From positions 682,001-746,000 of the forward strand of contig NZ_CP010407.1 of assembly GCF_000830005.1 (NCBI RefSeq): a stretch of 64,000 nucleotides of DNA, read 5' to 3'. The notes under the pieces were generated by a model that searched no databases, was not told the DNA's origin, and saw only the letters and a program-made list of their open reading frames with translations. The stretch's first letter is position 1. Each line of letters starts with the position of its first letter. Made by a program: the position numbers and the translations under genes. Positions 9,546 through 17,657 of the stretch are shown piece after piece. Source of the stretch: Streptomyces vietnamensis. Lineage in GTDB: Bacteria; Actinomycetota; Actinomycetes; Streptomycetales; Streptomycetaceae.

Positions 9546-10463
9546 ATGACCTGGCTGCTCGTCCTCGTGGGAGCGGCGCTGATCCTGTTCATCCTGCGGG
9601 ACGTGTTCCACACGATCTGGCACCCCACCCGGCACGGCGGGCTGAGCAGGCTGGTGATGCGGAGCGTGTGGCGTCTCTCGGCCCATCGCGGGGCGCGGTG
9701 GCGGCCCGTCGGTCTCGCGGGGCCGGTGGGCATGATGACGGTCGTCACCATCTGGGCGTGCGTCGTCGCCGTCGGGTGCGCGCTCATCTACTGGCCCCAC
9801 ATGCCGGACGACTTCTCGTACGCCACGGATCTCACCCCCTCCGAGCACGCGGGCCCGCTCGACGCGCTGTACGTCTCGCTGGTCACCCTGGCCACCCTCG
9901 GTCTCGGCGACATCGCGCCGACCTCGGGGTGGCTGCGTCTCCTCACCCCGATCGAGGCCCTGGTGGGCTTCGCCCTGCTGTCGGCGACCGTCGCCTGGAT
10001 CCTCGGCATCTATCCGGCCCTCGCCCGCCGCAGGGCGCTCGCCCTGCGCCTGTCCCACCTGCGCCGCAGCCGCGTCACGGCCGGGGCCCTCGACTCCGCC
10101 GGGGGTGCCGCGCTCCTCGACGGACTCGCCTCGGCGCTCTCGACCGTGACCGTGGATTTCCTCCAGTACGCCGAGTCGTACTACTTCTACGACGGGGACG
10201 AGAACATCTCCCTGGCCGGACAGCTCGGCCACGCCGTCGACCTGACGGACCGGGCGGAGCGGGCCCGGCATCCGGACGTCCGGCTCTCCGCGGCGGTCCT
10301 GCGCACGGCCCTCGTCGACCTGGCCACCGTGCTCGACGAACGCTTCCTGCGCACGGACGGGCCTCCCGAGAGGGTGTTCAAGGCCTTCGCGGCGGACCAC
10401 GGGCGCCCCTGGAACGGCTCGGACGGTGCGGACGGTGCGGACGGTGCGGACGGCGAACCGTGA
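9546..10463 (+). CDS. Two-pore-type potassium channel family protein
   Basis: This is a 305-residue membrane protein with hydrophobic helices at about 3-19, 60-82 and 135-158. The selectivity-filter-like motif TLGLGDI sits at 117-123 just before the last helix, as in Ion_trans_2 channels (canonical TVGYGD); the Gly-Leu-Gly form is non-canonical and may change selectivity. The cytoplasmic C-terminus of about 145 residues has no recognised RCK domain. The last codons are a nine-base tandem repeat (about 10420-10455) encoding GADGADGADG. The ATG at 9546 was chosen because the first helix begins immediately after it. Confidence 0.8.
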   Translation: MTWLLVLVGAALILFILRDVFHTIWHPTRHGGLSRLVMRSVWRLSAHRGARWRPVGLAGPVGMMTVVTIWACVVAVGCALIYWPHMPDDFSYATDLTPSEHAGPLDALYVSLVTLATLGLGDIAPTSGWLRLLTPIEALVGFALLSATVAWILGIYPALARRRALALRLSHLRRSRVTAGALDSAGGAALLDGLASALSTVTVDFLQYAESYYFYDGDENISLAGQLGHAVDLTDRAERARHPDVRLSAAVLRTALVDLATVLDERFLRTDGPPERVFKAFAADHGRPWNGSDGADGADGADGEP

Positions 10464-10531
10464 CGGGGCCCCCGTCCCCTCGGTCCCATATCCCCTCGAC
10501 ATGATCGCTCCGGGAGCCACATCCTGACCCC

Positions 10532-11098
10532 ATGGAATTCCTCTGCTACCACCGCGACCGGTCCGCGTCCATGCCCCTGAGGCAGGCCCTCCTCGAAGCG
10601 CACTGGGCGTACATGGACGGCTTCGCGAAGGAGCTGATCGCGCGCGGGCCGACCTTCGACGCGGCGGGCGAGAACTGCACCGGGAGCGTGCACATCGTCG
10701 ACCTTCCCGACGCCGCCGCGGCCCGGGCGTTCGCCTTCGACGAGCCCAACTACCAGGCCGGGGTGTACCGGGACGTCCTGCTGCGGCGGTGGCGGAACAC
10801 TCTGGGACGGACGATGTGGGAGTTCCCCGGAGGCCGCGAGGGCGGCAACCGCTACCTGGTCCTGGGTCTCGGTGAGGGCGAGCCCGTCGACCTCACCCCT
10901 CCGTCCGCCCCGGCGGACCGCGACGACCTGATCGCCTACGGCCCCCTGCTGTCCGACGACGGCACGACCTGGGTGGGCACGGCGGCCCTGGTCCGCGCCC
11001 CGGACGCGGCGACGGCCGCGGCCGTCCTGCGGACCCCCGAGCGGTACGCCGACATCGAGGTCCACGACTGGTCCTTCGGCGGCCGCCCGACGACCTGA
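10532..11098 (+). CDS. YciI-like protein
   Basis: This is a 188-residue cytoplasmic protein. The N-terminal half resembles the YciI dimeric alpha-beta barrel: EFLCYHRDR, then LLEAHWAYMDGFAKELIARGP and DLPDAAAARAFAFDEPNYQAGVY. The C-terminal half repeats the theme (VLGLGEG, LIAYGPLLSDDGTTWVGTAAL), so it looks like an internal duplication of two YciI units. No strong ribosome binding site is seen directly before the ATG. The function of YciI proteins is mostly unknown; no inference is made here. Confidence 0.65.
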   Translation: MEFLCYHRDRSASMPLRQALLEAHWAYMDGFAKELIARGPTFDAAGENCTGSVHIVDLPDAAAARAFAFDEPNYQAGVYRDVLLRRWRNTLGRTMWEFPGGREGGNRYLVLGLGEGEPVDLTPPSAPADRDDLIAYGPLLSDDGTTWVGTAALVRAPDAATAAAVLRTPERYADIEVHDWSFGGRPTT

Positions 11099-11220
11099 CC
11101 GGTCCAGCACGTGAGACCGCCGGAAGGGGCTGCGCCCGCGCCGTTAAGGTGCCCGTACCCGTGGCCGGTACGCGATGACCGGGCCACCCCTTTTCCGCCC
11201 GCATTCCCCCGAGGACGCCC

Positions 11221-11502
11221 ATGTTTACGGTCAACGAGTACTTCGACGGCACGGTCAAGTCGATCGCGTTCACGCAGGAGGAGGGCCCGGCGACCATCGG
11301 CGTCATGGCTCCCGGGGAGTACGAGTTCGGCACCGCCGCTCCGGAGGTCATGCACGTGGTCAGCGGCGCCCTGACGGTCCTGCTGCCGGGTGCCGCCGAG
11401 TGGGAGACCTTCGCCGCCGGGGACCGCTTCAAGGTCCCCGGCGACAGCAGGTTCCAGCTGAAGGTGGCGGTGGACACCGCCTACCTGTGCGAGTACCGCT
11501 GA
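11221..11502 (+). CDS. ppnP: Pyrimidine/purine nucleoside phosphorylase
   Basis: This 93-residue single-domain cupin belongs to the YaiE/PpnP (DUF1255) family, whose E. coli member phosphorolyses several nucleosides to base and ribose-1-phosphate. Diagnostic segments are [43 protein letters not shown] and [12 protein letters not shown], in family order and at family length. It is an isolated gene between a YciI-like gene and the monooxygenase gene. Confidence 0.93.
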   Translation: MFTVNEYFDGTVKSIAFTQEEGPATIGVMAPGEYEFGTAAPEVMHVVSGALTVLLPGAAEWETFAAGDRFKVPGDSRFQLKVAVDTAYLCEYR

Positions 11503-11570
11503 CCGTCCGGAACCACGAGGAAACGGCCCGCAACCGCTGTACCCATCGACCGGCGGAGGAGAGAACTGCC

Positions 11571-13097
11571 ATGCGCACCACCACGCACACCGAGATAGTC
11601 GTCGTCGGAGGCGGCCCGGTCGGCATGCTGATCGCCGCCGAGCTGGGGGCGTACGGGATCGATGTCGTGGTGCTGGAGGAGAAGAGCGCGACATCCGGTC
11701 GGCCCAAGGCCGGGACCGTCCACGCCAGGGCCGTGCAGGCGCTGGCCCGGCGGGGCTACCTCGGGCTGCCGCGGTTCTCGGACGCTCCGGTGACCGAGCA
11801 GTTCCACTTCGCCGGAATGCCCGGGCTGACGATCACGGTTCCCGCGGCCGAGCCGGAGCCCGTCCTCAAGCGCGCACAGGCCGATCTGGAGCGGGAGTTC
11901 GAGGAGCGGGCCCGGGATCGCGGGGTGACCGTGCTGCGCGACCACCGGGTGACCGCGCTGCGCCAGGGGCCCGACGGGGTCGAAGTGGTGGCCGAAGGGC
12001 CCGGGGGCGAGCACACGTACAGCGCCGGGTTCCTGGTCGGGGCCGACGGCGCGCGCAGCACCGTACGCCGGGAGGCCGGCTTCGCCGAGGACACCCACCC
12101 CGCGACGGTCTCGGCGATGATGGGCCTGGTCCGGCTGATCGAGCCCGGCAGGGCGCCGCGGGGCTGGTGCCGTACCGAGCGGGGCTGGATCGTCGCGAAG
12201 CCCGTTCCCGACGGGCACACCCTCATACGCACGCTCGACTGCGACGGGCCCCATCCCCACCGGCGCACACGGGCGACCGTGCGGGAACTGCAGGACGAGG
12301 CGTCCCGGATCGCCGGGTACGACATCCCGATGGAGGATGCGCTCTCCGTGACGCGGTTCAGCGACTTCACCCGACTGGTGCGCCACTACCGCAAGGACCG
12401 CGTGTTCCTGGCGGGGGACGCCGCGCACGTGCACTTCCCGATCGGGGGGCAGGGGTTGAGCACCGGACTGGTCGACGCGCTCAACCTGGGCTGGAAGCTG
12501 GCCCACGCCGTGCGCGGAACGGCGGGCAAGGGGCTGCTCGACACGTACGACGACGAACGCAGGCCGGCCGCGCAGCGGGTCATCGACAACACTCGCGTCC
12601 AGCTGACGCTGATGCGTCCCGCCCCCGAACTCGACCCGCTCCGCGCGATGGTCGCCGAACTGCTGACGCTGGAGCAGACCCGCCGGCACGTGGGCGACTT
12701 GATCAGCGCGCAGGAAACGGTGTACCCGGCCCGCTCGGGCTTCGCCTCCCGGTGGGAGGGGCGGTTCCTGGAGAACGTCGTGGTGAGGGACGGCGCGGAG
12801 CCGCAGGACGTCACGGGGCTGCTGCCCGACGGCCGGCCTCTGCTCCTCCTGTCCGGCGAGCGGGCCGCGGCGTACGGCGAGTCGGCCCGGGGCTGGGCCC
12901 ATGTGCTGAACACCGTCGCCGCCTCACCGGACGCCGCCCTCCCGTGCGACGCGGTGCTGGTGCGTCCTGACGGCCACATCGCCTGGGCACCGGACGCGGG
13001 CGACCTCACCGACGCGCTGCGCCTGTGGTTCGGCGAGCCCCGGTGGACGCCGCCTACGCGCCCGTGGCCTGGACCTCTTCGTGGAGCAATAACTTGA
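11571..13097 (+). CDS. FAD-dependent aromatic monooxygenase (PHBH fold)
   Basis: This is a 508-residue flavoprotein hydroxylase. It shows EIVVVGGGPVGMLIAAELG (about 8-26), the DG motif in VGADGARSTVRREAG, and the second FAD motif GDAAHVHFPIGGQGLSTG followed by DALNLGWKLA. The C-terminal thioredoxin-like domain (LLPDGRPLLLLSGERA) is that of polyketide and rifampicin-type hydroxylases (PgaE, RdmE, Rox). The start follows GGAGGAGAG at ideal spacing. It directly precedes the AfsA-like gene in the same direction. Similar oxygenases occur in gamma-butyrolactone and aromatic polyketide clusters, but no polyketide synthase is in view. Antibiotic inactivation is an alternative. Confidence 0.85.
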   Translation: MRTTTHTEIVVVGGGPVGMLIAAELGAYGIDVVVLEEKSATSGRPKAGTVHARAVQALARRGYLGLPRFSDAPVTEQFHFAGMPGLTITVPAAEPEPVLKRAQADLEREFEERARDRGVTVLRDHRVTALRQGPDGVEVVAEGPGGEHTYSAGFLVGADGARSTVRREAGFAEDTHPATVSAMMGLVRLIEPGRAPRGWCRTERGWIVAKPVPDGHTLIRTLDCDGPHPHRRTRATVRELQDEASRIAGYDIPMEDALSVTRFSDFTRLVRHYRKDRVFLAGDAAHVHFPIGGQGLSTGLVDALNLGWKLAHAVRGTAGKGLLDTYDDERRPAAQRVIDNTRVQLTLMRPAPELDPLRAMVAELLTLEQTRRHVGDLISAQETVYPARSGFASRWEGRFLENVVVRDGAEPQDVTGLLPDGRPLLLLSGERAAAYGESARGWAHVLNTVAASPDAALPCDAVLVRPDGHIAWAPDAGDLTDALRLWFGEPRWTPPTRPWPGPLRGAIT

Positions 13098-13099
13098 TC

Positions 13100-13117
13100 G
13101 ACGGAGGATCATCCGTC
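13100..13117. promoter_or_regulatory. 18-bp inverted repeat between monooxygenase and AfsA-like gene
   Basis: GACGGAGGATCATCCGTC is an inverted repeat with perfect 6-bp arms; only one symmetric pair in the centre is mismatched. It begins three bases after the monooxygenase stop and 62 bases before the AfsA-like ATG. It could be an operator for the AfsA-like gene or a weak terminator. It does not obviously match published gamma-butyrolactone receptor sites. Confidence 0.45.
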
Positions 13118-13179
13118 TGATTGGATCTTGTTTCGGGCGCGGCTCGCCTGTCGCCGCCCCGGAGACCACGGGGGATCTC

Positions 13180-14109
13180 ATGAACACGACGACGATCGAC
13201 GAGGGAAGCCTCCGGTCGCCCAGCGGGCCGTTTCCCGCGTCACTGGCCCAGCTGCATCGCGCCAGGGAGGCCGACGCCTTCCCGGTCAGCTGGACGCGGA
13301 CGCGGGACCACCACTACTCGGTCATCGCCCACTGGCCCGGTGAACACCCTTACTTCACACCGGTACACGGGCACCGCTACGATCCCCTGCTCGTCACCGA
13401 GACCATGCGCCAGGCCACCCTGCTCGTGTTACATGCCGGGTACGGCGTTCCGGTGGGACACCACTTCCTCCTGGCGGAGCTGCAGTTCGCCTGCCGCATG
13501 AACCGGCTCGCCATCGACGACGGGCCCGGGGAGGTGGAGGTGCAGGTGGTCTGCTCCGATGTGAAGCGGACCCGTGGGCACGTCTCCCGGCTCAGGGTCG
13601 ACATGGTCGTGCGCCGCGCGGGATCGGTCGTGTCCACGGGTGCCGTCCTGGGGCGGATCGTCGGCCCGGAGGCCTACCGGCGGATACGGGGCGACCGTGC
13701 CGTCCCGGGATTCGAGGTCCCGCGGACACCTCCGGTGACGGCCCGGCTCGTCGGCCGGTCGCGCGCGGAGGACGTCCTGCTCTCGCCCACGCCGCAGGAC
13801 CGGACGTGGCAGCTGCGGGTCGACACCGGGCACCCGGTCCTGTTCCAGGGCGAGAAGGACCACGTGCCCGGGATGCTGCTCCTCGAAGCAGCCAGGCAGG
13901 CGGCCGAACTGGAGACGCCGTCCCAGCCGTTCGTCCCCTCCTCGGGGCGCATAAGTTTCCAGCGCTACGCGGAGTTCGGTACCCCCTGCTGGATACGGGC
14001 CGCCCTGCCCACATCGAGCGCCGGAACGACCGGCGTCACCATCACGGGGAGCCAGGACGACGGCGCGGTGTTCCTCGCCGAGCTCTCCTCCTCCCTTCCC
14101 CCCTGCTGA
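13180..14109 (+). CDS. AfsA/ScbA-family gamma-butyrolactone synthase homologue, with TTA codon
   Basis: This is a 309-residue protein with two AfsA hotdog repeats. The first has HPYFTPVHGHRYDPLLVTETMRQ (57-79; key H, D and E in the ETMRQA helix); the second has HPVLFQGEKDHVPGMLLLEAARQA from about 217. AfsA-type enzymes condense a beta-ketoacyl-ACP with dihydroxyacetone phosphate, the committed step to A-factor-like signals. Codon 84 (13429-13431) is TTA, the rare leucine codon read by the bldA tRNA, so expression should be development-dependent. The next gene is an NmrA-like reductase 17 bases on. No ArpA/ScbR-type receptor gene is adjacent, so an orphan synthase is possible. Confidence 0.88.
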   Translation: MNTTTIDEGSLRSPSGPFPASLAQLHRAREADAFPVSWTRTRDHHYSVIAHWPGEHPYFTPVHGHRYDPLLVTETMRQATLLVLHAGYGVPVGHHFLLAELQFACRMNRLAIDDGPGEVEVQVVCSDVKRTRGHVSRLRVDMVVRRAGSVVSTGAVLGRIVGPEAYRRIRGDRAVPGFEVPRTPPVTARLVGRSRAEDVLLSPTPQDRTWQLRVDTGHPVLFQGEKDHVPGMLLLEAARQAAELETPSQPFVPSSGRISFQRYAEFGTPCWIRAALPTSSAGTTGVTITGSQDDGAVFLAELSSSLPPC

Positions 14110-14126
14110 CGGACGGTAACGCAGAC

Positions 14127-14969
14127 ATGATCCTTGTCACCGGAGCAACCGGCACGGTGGGGCGGGAGGTCGCCCGCCTGCTCGCCCCCGGCCGGCCGCT
14201 GCGCATCCTCACGAGGCGGCCCGAACTCGCCACCTTCCAAGGGCCCGACGTCACCGTGGTCCGCGGCGGCTTCACGGACCCCGAAAGCCTCCACCGGGCG
14301 CTCACGGGAGTACGCGCCGCCTTCCTGGTCACCAACCAGGTGGGAGAGGAGGACGACGCGCGGTTCATCGACGCGGCCCGGGCCTGCGGCGTACGGCACC
14401 TGGTCAAGCTCTCCGCGGCCGCCGTGGAGGATCCGGAGGCGGACGACCTCATCACCCGCTGGCAGCGCGAGAACGAGCGGACCGTGCGGGAATCGGGACT
14501 GGCGTGGACCTTGCTGCGCCCCCGGTCCTTCATGTCCAACACGCTGTCGTGGGCACCGGCCATCCGTTCCGAGGGCGTCGTGCGCGCGCTCCACGGGGAG
14601 TCCGCCAACGCCTGCGTGGACCCGCGCGACATCGCCGAGGTGGCGGTGCACGCCCTGACACAGGACGGTCAGGAGGGCCGCGTGCACGCGCTTTCCGGTC
14701 CGGAGCCGGTCACCGCGCTCGAACAGACCGCCGTGCTCTCGAAGGTCCTGGGGCGACCGCTGCGCTTCGAGGAACTCGGGCCGGAGCGGGCCCGCTCCGC
14801 CCTGCTGGACCGCTATCCCGAGGTGATCGCCGAAGCGCTGCTGCACAGCGCCGGGCGCCAGCGGGCCGGCGCGAAGGCGCGGGTGAACTCCGCGGTGCCC
14901 GCGCTGCTGGGACGACCCGCACGGACCTTCGACACCTGGGCGGCGGACCACGCGCAGGCGTTCGCCTGA
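14127..14969 (+). CDS. NmrA-like NAD(P)-binding reductase, downstream of the AfsA homologue
   Basis: This is a 280-residue atypical short-chain dehydrogenase: MILVTGATGTVGREVARLL at the N-terminus, a second strand ending ILTRRPE, and LVKLSAAAV and WTLLRPRSFMSN later. The catalytic YxxxK is absent, as in NmrA-type proteins. It starts 17 bases after the AfsA-like gene and is probably co-translated. In S. griseus the gene after afsA (bprA) reduces the butenolide phosphate intermediate. The shared position suggests, but does not show, the same role here. The alternative is an azoreductase-like or redox-sensing protein. Confidence 0.78.
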   Translation: MILVTGATGTVGREVARLLAPGRPLRILTRRPELATFQGPDVTVVRGGFTDPESLHRALTGVRAAFLVTNQVGEEDDARFIDAARACGVRHLVKLSAAAVEDPEADDLITRWQRENERTVRESGLAWTLLRPRSFMSNTLSWAPAIRSEGVVRALHGESANACVDPRDIAEVAVHALTQDGQEGRVHALSGPEPVTALEQTAVLSKVLGRPLRFEELGPERARSALLDRYPEVIAEALLHSAGRQRAGAKARVNSAVPALLGRPARTFDTWAADHAQAFA

Positions 14970-14981
14970 CCGGTCCGCCGG

Positions 14982-15007
14982 CCCGCGGCCGGGACCCCGG
15001 CCGCGGG
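14982..15007. terminator. Bidirectional terminator hairpin
   Basis: CCCGCGGCCGGG and CCCGGCCGCGGG are perfect 12-bp inverted repeats separated by AC. The hairpin sits between the rightward reductase (ending 14969) and the leftward acyl-CoA dehydrogenase (ending 15071), so it can serve both converging transcripts. Confidence 0.75.
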
Positions 15008-15070
15008 TGGCACCCATCGGCTTCGCCGACACCCTCGTCCGGCCCGGCACGAGACCGCCAGGACACCCCC

Positions 15071-16249
15071 CTACCGGCGGACGCGGGGCATGCCCAGGCC
15101 GATCCAGGAGATGATCTCGCGCTGGATCTCGTTGTTGCCGCCGCCGAAGGTGAAGATGACGGCCGAGCGGTAGCCGCGTTCCAGTTCGCCGTGGAGGACG
15201 GCGCCCGCCGAGCCCTCCTTGAGGGCGCCCGCCGAGCCGACGACCTCCATGAGGGCGGCGTAGGCGTCGCGGCGGGCCTCGGAGCCGTACACCTTGACGG
15301 CGGAGGCGTCCTGGGGGGTGAGGGTGCCGTGCTGGACGGCGTTCACCATCTGCCAGTTGAGGAGCTTCATCGCGTCGAGGCGGGCGTGGGTGCGTGCCAG
15401 GGTGCGGCGGACCCACGGGAGGTCGACGACGCGGCGGCCGTCGGAGAGCGGGGTGCCGGCGGCCCAGCGCTGGACGTCGTGGAGGGCGCGGATCGCCATG
15501 GTGCCGTGGGCGGCGAGGGTGACGCGCTCGTGGTTGAGCTGGTTGGTGATGAGCCGCCAGCCCTTGTTCTCCTCGCCGACCCGTCGGGAGACCGGGACGC
15601 GGACGTCGTCGTAGTAGCTCGCGGTGGTGTCGTGCGAGGCGAGGGTGTTGATGATCGTGCAGGAGTAGCCGGGGTCGCTCGTCGGCACGAGGAGCATGGT
15701 GATGCCCTTGTGCGGCGGGGCGTCGGGGTCGGTGCGGACGGCGAGCCAGACCCAGTCGGCGGTGTCGCCGTTCGTCGTCCAGATCTTCTGGCCGTTGACG
15801 ACATACGTGTCCCCCTCCCGCACCGCGCGGGTCTTCAGGGCGGCCAGGTCGGTGCCGGCGTCGGGCTCGCTGTAGCCGATGGCGAAGTCGATCTCGCCGG
15901 AGAGGATCCGGGGCAGGAAGTACGCCTTCTGCTCGTCCGTGCCGTACTGCATGATCGTCGGCCCGACGGTGTTCAGGGCCATGAGGGGCAGCGGCACGCC
16001 GGCCTGCGCGGCCTCGTCGAAGAAGATGAACTGTTCCATGGGCGTGAGTCCGCGCCCGCCGTACTCGGTGGGCCAGCCCACCCCCAGCCAGCCGTCCGTG
16101 CCGAGGCGCCGCACGGTCTCGCGGTAGAAGCGCTTCTGGGCGGCCGGGTCCGCGTAACGGGTGTGGACGTCGTCCGGGACCAGCTCGGCGAAGTAGGCCC
16201 GCAGCTCGGCGCGCAGGCTGTTCTGTGCGGGCGTGTACTCGAGGTGCAT
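15071..16249 (-). CDS. Acyl-CoA dehydrogenase
   Basis: This is a 392-residue flavoprotein. The ACAD signatures GYSEPDAGTDLAALKTRA and VVNGQKIWTTNG are present, and the C-terminus FTFGGGNNEIQREIISWIGLGMPR is of the type common in the heteromeric FadE enzymes of sterol and bile-acid side-chain degradation. The frame is open to 16339, but the ATG at 16249 gives the normal HLEYTPAQNSLRAELRAYF N-terminus. A KstR-like site lies 74-87 bases upstream. A second FadE subunit gene is not adjacent. Substrate chain is unknown. Confidence 0.88.
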   Translation of the reverse strand: MHLEYTPAQNSLRAELRAYFAELVPDDVHTRYADPAAQKRFYRETVRRLGTDGWLGVGWPTEYGGRGLTPMEQFIFFDEAAQAGVPLPLMALNTVGPTIMQYGTDEQKAYFLPRILSGEIDFAIGYSEPDAGTDLAALKTRAVREGDTYVVNGQKIWTTNGDTADWVWLAVRTDPDAPPHKGITMLLVPTSDPGYSCTIINTLASHDTTASYYDDVRVPVSRRVGEENKGWRLITNQLNHERVTLAAHGTMAIRALHDVQRWAAGTPLSDGRRVVDLPWVRRTLARTHARLDAMKLLNWQMVNAVQHGTLTPQDASAVKVYGSEARRDAYAALMEVVGSAGALKEGSAGAVLHGELERGYRSAVIFTFGGGNNEIQREIISWIGLGMPRVRR

Positions 16250-16322
16250 GGCGGCGTCCTCCCGTGGCGGCGTCCTGCGGCGTCCGCGACGTCTCGTTCG
16301 CGGCACGCGACGGCGGACACGG

Positions 16323-16336
16323 TAGAACGTGTTCCA
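16323..16336. promoter_or_regulatory. KstR-like operator (TnnAACnnGTTnnA)
   Basis: TAGAACGTGTTCCA matches every fixed position of the TnnAACnnGTTnnA operator described for the TetR-family cholesterol regulator KstR in mycobacteria. It is 74 bases upstream of the acyl-CoA dehydrogenase ATG, in its promoter region. No kstR-like gene is in this window. Confidence 0.55.
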
Positions 16337-16424
16337 CAAATGCGGAAGCCTCGTGGCCCGTCCGGGCAGCCCGCGACCCCGGTTCGGCGCGACCGATCCG
16401 GGGCCTGCGGGGGTGGTGTGCCTC

Positions 16425-16625
16425 CTACGGCAGAAGCTCGTCCATGCAGGCGCGGCCCTTCTCGGCCATGCGGCGTTCCGCCCAGGCGAGATTCTTCGGA
16501 TTCACGTCACGGCCGGAGGCGAGGACCACATCCTCCGCCGTGAATTCGCCCTCCGACCCGGCATGCAGCAGCTTGTCGGGCGTCGGGCGTTCCCCCAGGG
16601 ACGTCTTGTCGGGCTCAGCGTTCAT
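16425..16625 (-). CDS. Small conserved-looking hypothetical protein (66 aa)
   Basis: The ATG at 16625 follows AGGAGG at ideal spacing and opens a 66-codon frame. The product is charged and hydrophilic, with no membrane helix: NAEPDKTSLGERPTPDKLL at the start and DVNPKNLAWAERRMAEKG near the end. The composition and ribosome binding site indicate a real gene. It lies upstream of the acyl-CoA dehydrogenase on the same strand but is separated by the KstR-like site, so it is probably its own unit. No function can be assigned. Confidence 0.7.
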   Translation of the reverse strand: MNAEPDKTSLGERPTPDKLLHAGSEGEFTAEDVVLASGRDVNPKNLAWAERRMAEKGRACMDELLP

Positions 16626-16785
16626 GCCGCCTCCTACGTGTTCGTCCGGCACTCGCCATTCTCGTGTCCGGTCCCCGTGAGCGCATCCGGGGCCGCGGTC
16701 CTCCCGTGTCGACGGGCTGTCGGTGGCGTGTCGACGGGCACGGGGAGGGTGGGGGCCCGGCCCCGCCGTCCCCGAGGAGTACGCG

Positions 16786-17643
16786 ATGTCCCAGCCCCAG
16801 TCCCAGTCCCTGCCCCTGCGCCGCCTGCGCGTGACCGCCGTCCGCCCGGTGACCCCGCGCATGCTCCGGGTCACCCTCGGCGGCCCGGGCCTCGACGGCT
16901 TCGTCCTCGCGGGCCCCGACCAGCAGGTGAAGCTGTTCTTCCCCCGGCCGGGCCAGGCGGAGCCGGTGCTGCCGGTGCCCGAGCCCGACGGCGACGTGAT
17001 GCGCTGGTACGGGGCGTACGCGGCGCTCCCCGAGACAGAACGCCCGTGGATGCGGAGCTACACCCTCCGGGCGCACGATCCGGCGGCCGGGACCGTCGAC
17101 ATCGACTTCTTCCTCCACGGGGACGGCGAGGACGCGGGCCCCGCGACCCGCTGGGCGCGGTCGGCGCGGTCCGGGGACGTGCTGGGCATGTTCGGCCCGT
17201 CGGCGGCGTTCGCGGTCCCCGTCGACCCGGGCGCGGGCGACTGGACGCTCCTGTACGCCGACGCCTGCGCGCTCCCCGCGCTCGCCACGGTCGTCGCCGC
17301 GCTCCCGCCGGGGCAGCGGGCCCTGGCGTACGTCCAGGTCCCCGACGCGGCCGAGGAACAGCCGCTGCCGACGGCCGGCGACCTGACCGTGCGCTACCTG
17401 CGGGACGGCGACTCGCCCGCCGAGGCCGTGCGGGCGGACACCCTGCCGGGCGGCCGGCCGTACGTCTGGCTGGCGGGCGAGGCCTCGGCGGTGCGCGGGC
17501 TGCGGCGGCACCTGGTGGAGGAGCGGGGCGTCGACCGGCGCTCGGTGCACTTCACCGGCTACTGGCGCCGCCGCCTCACCCAGGACGACGCGCCGACCCC
17601 GGAGGACCTGGCCGAGGCCCGCGAGCGCCTGTCGCTCGGCTAG
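16786..17643 (+). CDS. Siderophore-interacting protein (ferric-siderophore reductase)
   Basis: This is a 285-residue flavin reductase of the ViuB/YqjH family: an FAD-binding ferredoxin-reductase barrel (LRVTAVRPVTPRMLRVTLGG, RSYTLRAHD near 88, where RxYT binds FAD) and a C-terminal SIP domain (YVWLAGEASAVRGLRRHLVEE, then HFTGYWRRR). These cytoplasmic enzymes release iron from imported ferric siderophores. No siderophore transporter is beside it and no DmdR/IdeR-type iron box was recognised in the short upstream gap. It converges with the SARP gene with only 14 bases between the stops. Confidence 0.9.
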   Translation: MSQPQSQSLPLRRLRVTAVRPVTPRMLRVTLGGPGLDGFVLAGPDQQVKLFFPRPGQAEPVLPVPEPDGDVMRWYGAYAALPETERPWMRSYTLRAHDPAAGTVDIDFFLHGDGEDAGPATRWARSARSGDVLGMFGPSAAFAVPVDPGAGDWTLLYADACALPALATVVAALPPGQRALAYVQVPDAAEEQPLPTAGDLTVRYLRDGDSPAEAVRADTLPGGRPYVWLAGEASAVRGLRRHLVEERGVDRRSVHFTGYWRRRLTQDDAPTPEDLAEARERLSLG

Positions 17644-17657
17644 TTCCGGACGAGGCC

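Noticed and set aside
7680..10520. Single 946-residue leftward protein joining the MpaB-like protein to upstream sequence
   Set aside because: The upstream part is antisense to the channel gene and runs through the heptamer repeats; the MpaB family starts at the ATG at 8600.
15071..16337. Longer leftward frame 13965-16337 suggesting a fusion
   Set aside because: It is a different frame from the acyl-CoA dehydrogenase and overlaps converging genes; no domains.
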